NCBI GenBank assembly: GCA_964019415.1
Contig: OZ025880.1
Span: 5,472,585 to 5,536,584 of the forward strand
Length of the DNA stretch: 64,000 nucleotides
Reading direction: 5' to 3'
Source of the DNA: Ianthella basta
Taxonomy: Eukaryota > Porifera > Demospongiae > Verongiida > Ianthellidae
Position 1 is the first letter of the stretch. Every line of letters starts with the position of its first letter. Both the position numbers and the translations under genes were made by a program. Below, in pieces: positions 50,027 to 57,500 of this stretch. The notes beneath the pieces are model-generated. The model was not told the origin of the DNA. It did not search any database and saw nothing but the letters and a program-made list of their open reading frames with translations.

Positions 50027-52798
50027 GAGAGGGAGGGAGAGAGAGAGAGCCGAAAGCTTCTTCAGAAAGACCTATGAACCCCAGAAGGCTACCTTTGAGC
50101 AACCACCTTGGATGAAGCCATCCCAACCTCCATCAACACCTCTCCCCACTGATTGCATATCCATCGAGGAACTCGAAGGAGTACTGAAGAAATGCAGGCC
50201 ATCTTCCACCCCCAGTCCAACTGACCAAATCAGCTACAGTGTGCTTAAGCACTGCCCTTCCCTCATGCCAGCCCTCCTCAGTCTGTACAACCTGTGTTGG
50301 GCAACCAGACAGGTCCCCCATCAGTGGAAGGTGGGGGTCATCCAGCTCCTGGGGAAGCCAGCTGCAGTCAACGACCCATCATGCCCTTCCAACTTCAGAC
50401 CCATTGCCCTCACCTCCTGTGTAGGCAAAGTCTACACTTCCATCCTGAAGCAAAGATGGCAACACTTCATGGTGAACAATGGGTATCAGAACACATCCAT
50501 CCAAAAGGCCTTCGTTGATGGGATTCCTGGCTGCAGTGAGCACCACCTAAAATTATTGGCAATGATTGAGGAGGCACGCCGAAAGCACAAGTCAATCTCG
50601 GTCTGCTGGCTGGACATTGCCAACGCATATGGAAGTGTTCAGCATGATTTGATTCGGTTCTCCCTGCAGCACTACCACGCTCCTGACCACTTCACTGACA
50701 TAATCACCAACCTTTACACTGACCTGACTGGCATCGTGAGGACAAGACAGTGGACCACTGCACCCTTCCACCTGGGCATTGGAGTCTTCCAAGGGGACCC
50801 ACTGTCTGTGTCCATCTTCAACACAGTGATGAACACACTGGTTGACACTTTGTCTGAGCACAGGGACCTAGGCTACACTTTGACACAGTCCCCCCACACC
50901 TGCAACCATCTCCAGTATGCAGATGACACCTGCCTTATTGGAGATGGCCCTGCATCCTGCCAAGCACTTCTGACAAAAACTGAGCGATGGCTGGAGTGGG
51001 CCGGAATGAAGGCCAAGGTCTCCAAGTGTGCCAGTGTGGCATTTAGGGCCTCATCTGGCCAGGGGTATGACCCTGCCTTGAAGCTGCAGGGAGAAGTCAT
51101 CCCCTTTATTGGAAACTCCACCTTTCGCTTCCTTGGAGCCCCAATCACCATCCATGATGCCACAGCAGACCATAGGAGCACCCTTCTGCTGAAGCTTGAG
51201 GGCATGCTGAGGAAGGTTGACGAGACCCTGCTAACACGACAACAGAAGCTGCACCTCTACAGCCATGGGATCTGTCCACGCCTGGTTTGGGACATGACCA
51301 TCACCAACCTTACCATCACCTGGGTTACCAGGAACCTCGAAGCCATGGCAACAAGGTTCCTCAAGCGGTGGTCAGGTCTTGCCAGAAGTGCGGCAACTCA
51401 TCGACTCTACCTTCCGAAGAGCAGTGGTGGTCTCAATCTGCCATCCATCAGCAGCATCTTCAAGAAGACCAGATGTGGTTTGGCTGCCTCTCAGATGTGC
51501 TCCCGCAACTCCACTGTGCGCTTCATCGCCAGCCAGCAGACAGTGGCTGAGGAGAAGTCCACCAGGGTGGCCTTCAAGCCCCACCAGGAAGTGATTGAAG
51601 TGTTGAAGGATGACCCTGGAGCCTCGAACAGGCAGATCATCAGAAGAGTGAAGAACCGAGTCACTGCTGCTGACAAATGCAGGCGGCTGGAGGAGTACAG
51701 GCAGCTTACAGTGCAAGGGGACATCTCCCGCCGGTCTGATGACCAGGCATCCTCCATCTGGGCACAGGTGCTGTGGGAGCTACCGGAGAAAGTGATGAAG
51801 TTCACCCTCAATGCAGTACAAGACACTCTCCCCCACAACACTAACCTCCACCTGTGGAAGAAGCTGTCTTCCCCACACTGTCCCCTGTGCTCTGATCGCC
51901 AGACACTGCTGCACATCCTCAACCACTGCCCTGTGGCCCTCCAGAGCAGATGCTACAACCAGCGTCATGATGCAGTTCTGGAACTCCTCTATGAGTTCAC
52001 CTGTAGCCACATCAGCTCCTACCAACAGGTCACAGTGGACCTCCCCAACCATCCCTACTGCTTCCCTGCCTCCTTCGCTTCCACAGCCAGACAGCCAGAC
52101 CTGGTCATTTGGAGCAAGGAGAAGGCCTCCATCTACCTCGTGGAGCTCACCGTGCCCTTCGAGACAACAATTGAAGATGCAGCGATGAGGAAGAGAGAAA
52201 GGTACAGTGAGCTCCTACAGGAGTGCTCAAAGATGGCAAAGGTAGCCAAGCTCATCACAGTGGAGGTTGGCTCCCGAGGCCTCATCAATCTGAAGAGCTT
52301 TCAGAACCTGTACAGCGCCCTGGAAGCACCGCCAGCCAAGGACTGTCACAAGCTGGAGGCAGAAGTGGTGAAGACTACCCTCCTTCACTCGCACCTAATC
52401 TGGTGCAAGAGAAACTGGAGGGAATAGCTCTATCCCTGAACTCATCTATGTACAGTAACATTGTAGCTGCATGAACGTCATAACAATACTCTCAGTTTCA
52501 TATTTTAATATAGTTTCTTATCCTACGAATTTTCTTCTTAGGCCAGACTGTAAACTGTGTATGTGTTTTTGTAGAACACTTTTTAACAGGGTCTGGAGTA
52601 ACCTAAGACCACACATGTACCCTTTTGTTCTTGTTTGAATAATTATGGCTCATGTGCAGCGGAAAAAAAAAACAAGTATTTCGAGTTAAAAACTCGTGGG
52701 GCTGCCGCCCCAACTCGAAGTACTTGCTCCCTTCGGTCGCTGCTCTGTCACTCACAATAGGTAAACATGACATCGCGTCATAATACCTCAGTAACTTC

Positions 52799-52858
<60 letters not shown>

Positions 52859-52918
52859 ACTATCACCAGACACATGAGACACACACACACACACACACAC
52901 ACGCGCACACATACACAT

Positions 52919-52971
<53 letters not shown>

Positions 52972-53004
52972 ACTATCACCAGACACATGAGACACACACA
53001 CACG

Positions 53005-53074
<70 letters not shown>

Positions 53075-54467
53075 ACACACACACCACATGCACACACACA
53101 CCACACACACCACATGCACACACACACACCACACACACCACATACACACACACACACCACACACACCACATACACACACACACCACACACACCACATGCA
53201 CACACACACACCACACACACACACACACACACACCACACACACACACACCACACACACACACCACACACACACACACACACACAAACCCACAACACATGC
53301 ACATAGAAATGTCCAGCAGACAGACACATGACTGCTTATAGCACATGCATTTACAGTGAGTAATTACAGAAACATAATGTACCAAGGAACCCACAGTCGC
53401 CAGAGTAGCTAGTGGTCTGTGGTGGCAAAAGCTACGTACGTTTGCTACAGCGCAGTACGCGTGGGCCAGGTTTTGAAGAGCATTTAGAAGGGCAACCGTG
53501 CGAGTTAAGCTTTTCAACGCTAGAAACGGTTGAAGAACGTTAGCGTGTACATATCACGGCGTTCACCAGTTTCTACGTTACTCCTGTCATGTGTTCCAGG
53601 CGGCGGAGTGAAGTCCTCCGAGGCGGCGCGGCCATTATCGAAGAAGGCGCGGGGCGAAGTCGATGACCTGTTGGGCGCTGTCTGGAAGCTGTGTCTTTGC
53701 CCGTCGACCAGAAGTGCTGTAGGAGTCTGTTCCAGGATCAGAGGCGGAAGAGAACGTCCAAAGTTCGCTAAAACGTCGTTTGGAAGCCGGTTTTCAAAGT
53801 CCCTTGGCCTCGCACACGGTCCACTTCCGGCCGAATAAAATGGCCGACAATATAAATTCCCTATACCCAATACTTCGCCCAATACATTCAATATAAATGT
53901 AAGCATTGACGTACAACCGTAGGTTGGCGTATTATATATATATATATATATATATCCGTAACATGAAGCCATATGAAAACGTCAATTTGAAAACAATATA
54001 GGGGCTGCCTGCGGCAGCCCCTAAAAAGAGAGGGAGGGAGGGACAAAGAGGAGGAGGGAGAGATGCAGACACATGCATCTATTAAGCTGTTTGGAGAGCA
54101 CCCAGAATGTGTTAGCACAAAGTGTTTGTAAAGCACACAAGGTGCAAACAAGATGTAGAGGACAAAAGAAGGACTTAAAGAAAGTGTTGTTGTTGCAATT
54201 CACCATGGGATAACTAAGCAGAGTTCAGCCCAGTACTGTCTACAGCTACTGTCTCTCTCAAACCTAACCAATGAGTATACCAAGCAGTCTAGCAAGCAGT
54301 CCAGTAGTAATGGCCAGATAACTTGACCCACATGTACTGCAAGTGAGTAATGAGTGTATGTGCATCAGTTAATGGTCAAGTGGCTGGATCATGTGTTTCC
54401 TTCATGAATGATGCCTCCGTGTTATTATGTGAACAGGAGCAATGCAATTGTGTACAGGTACACACAT

Positions 54468-54527
<60 letters not shown>

Positions 54528-57500
54528 CCTACATCCTTGTATCCGTGCTGGCATGCCAGGTATAGTGAAGTATGCCCCGACACATTCAGTAGATTGCAGT
54601 TAGCTAGACTGTCCAACAGTGACTTCACCTGTACATGTAACAACAGCAGTGAGGGCTCCTTTGCAACAGAACTGAAGTCCTGTTTGCACAGAATGTATGT
54701 GTATCTCACACAAAGGTGATCCAACCAGCACATACTGTACACACACGACAGTGACATATATTGTACAGTGACACCTCTCTATTATGGCACTGTGATGCCC
54801 AAGTGCCCTGATTACAAAGGTGTCTTTATGTCAGAGGTTGTTTGTACACATCTCAGTGTTGCTGGGACAATAGGCACTGTCCTCATTAGAAAGGTGTCCT
54901 GAATTCAGGATGCCCTACTAAGGGGCTCTGCAATGGGAACTGTCACAGGAGAGCATTGTGCAATTTCCTATAGAACGCTTTTCGGGCGTTCCTCAAAGTT
55001 TGCATCGCTCTACGTATAGGTTATTGAATGAGGAAGAGGTTGAGATGGGATTTATCAACCAGAGGCGCGAAGCGCCGAGGGCGATAAATCACATCTCAAC
55101 CGATACCGAATCCAATAACCGTCTTACACAACGTGGGCGTTTACTTTGAATGGGGTGCGCACGCTCGTAAGGCCATGACGGACCGGCTACTGGAAGAACT
55201 GCTTGGCACTGCTGCTTCGGACGTCCCTGTAGAATTTGGGAGCAACGTTTTCGACCTCCTCTCGCAGCCACTGTCAATCTGGGGGGACGTAGACAATTGC
55301 AGTAAGCTTTTGCATTCCTGCCGTTCCTATGGATCCTTGGTCTGAACGATGAATCGCTAATGATTTGCTGCTGCAAGCTTCACAGTTATTCACAAAGGAA
55401 GAGGAGGAGGAGGAAGACGCTCTGTTGTTAGCTGCTTCACAGCAGTATGAGAAGAGATGCGGTCCACTAACGTCTAGTAAAGATTGACATCCAGTTGGCA
55501 GTTCTTGACCAAGTTCCTTTAAAATGCGAAAAGTAGAAGCGTCGCTTCAGCAGTGCAAGGCTCTGGCAGATGTAATTCAAAGCCTCAGCAAGAAGATGAA
55601 GCAAGGAGAGGAGCCTTAAGACTCAAAGCCTAAAGCTACATCTTAGCAAGACATGCAAAAGTCGTTTAGCTATATTTAGCTTCAATGGAAGCATACAGAG
55701 TCTTGTTAACTTTCAGGGAAGAGTTAGGGTTAGAACCATTTTGCGAAGCTGACATTTGTTAACATGACCACTTGACTGACATTACAACCAACTTGAATGC
55801 TGTGTTCGTTGTGATCCTATATAATCATTTCAAACAATAAGAGTCCACAAATGTGATAAGAGCCCCAGGTTGCTAAAAAACTTATCAACCTGTGGTCGGG
55901 TCGATATGTTATTTATCGACCAGACCACATCAAAGGAAACGCCTACGCACAGTTGTGTAAATTCACTTACTTGCTATCAATCATAACTGTATCAAATGAC
56001 TAAACTGTTGCCAAGTGTTACCTGTTGCTATGGCACCGGTGTTGCCACTGGACATCACAGGCTAGGTCTAAGACAAACAAAGTGCACAGCTACAGGCAGT
56101 GCCACTGTGCCCGAGTGCTGCCAAGCAGCCGTCCCAATGCCGGATTGTGAGTCAATGGGACATCACGTGTCACCAGTACCATGTACCTGGCATGGAAGAC
56201 TCCTCTCATTAACAATAGCACCTTGGCTGTGGTGCCAATACTCCTGTCATCTGCTCTATGGCATGCCGATTGGCAGTGATTCTTCCACTGTCATCACCAC
56301 CATAATGATGTATCAAAAGAGGCTGGGTTGAGTTCCATGCCGCATGGTGGTGCTATTCATGGGTGTATTAAGCTACCTACTGTACTATTGTGCAACAATT
56401 ATGCAATGACCCCTAGCCCCTATGGTATCTACTGTACAACCACAGTAGAAGACTCTAGACCAAATCGCTGCGATATCACATCTATCAAGAGAAGCGAGTT
56501 AGGAACGGCTGTAAGACTAAGTTAGGAAGACTCAGGGCAGGACATGGCCCTCAGCTGAGACACAGCCTCTCCTAGTCCTGTTACTATAACAGTACTCCTC
56601 TTTTAACATATCCTGAACCTATCCAGTCACTCATGCCATGCACACGTCAATCTCTCTCACACGCACAATGCATACCACTCTAGTGTGTCCATACTGTACA
56701 GCAAGGTGCAGCAGTGTGTCTCCTGTCTGAGATGCTGCATGCCTCATCAGCAGCACCAAAGTGGCCTTGTACTGACCAACAAAGGCAGAAATGTGCAGGA
56801 GACTCATACCTGGACACGAAACAGAGAGAATGAATGAATAGCGACAAAAGGAAGGGGATGGACTGGGGAAGGGATGGGAGCGTAGATGACAGAATGGTAT
56901 AAAATGCCACACTGTCTCTGCCTGGGGGTATTTCTGCTAGAGATATAATCTTCCCTTTCCCCATTATGTGACCAATGCGGAGAGAGTGGTATGGTCTAGG
57001 TTTCTAAAATAGTGTCAGAACATGGAAATATGTCTCAGGTATTATTATGTATATACGCTCCCGGCATGCCACACATTCTGCATTGCTCAGCCCAAATTGT
57101 GCCTACTACATGCTACTGTGAAGATAGTTGAAGAAACCTAGTCTCACATCCAGCCCCTATTCACCATGAACGTGTTATTGCACAATCGCCCAAAAACCAC
57201 AGGAGCGGCTGGCACGTGAGACTAGAAGAAACCCCAAAGAAGAAACATAGCTAATGTACAGCACTGCAAGAGAGCAGCTACAGCACAGAAACAGTCTGGC
57301 TAGCCCATCCCCCAGAGTTCTACACCAGCAACCTTTCTTCGCTTCAAGTAAACTGAATTCAGGTGCACTTCTTCGTTGTGCGGTGACCGATTGCACTGTC
57401 GGGTAATGCTGAAAATTTCCCACCTTTAGACCTCTTCAGAGACATGGCTCCACATACACATGAACAGCGCTCCAAGTGACAGACAGCAAGTCTCTTGGGC

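Noticed and set aside
53520-53972. 150-codon minus-strand frame in the tail of a repeat
   Set aside because: It lies in a repeat whose other copy (about 18000-18420) does not keep the frame; it starts in a TA run.
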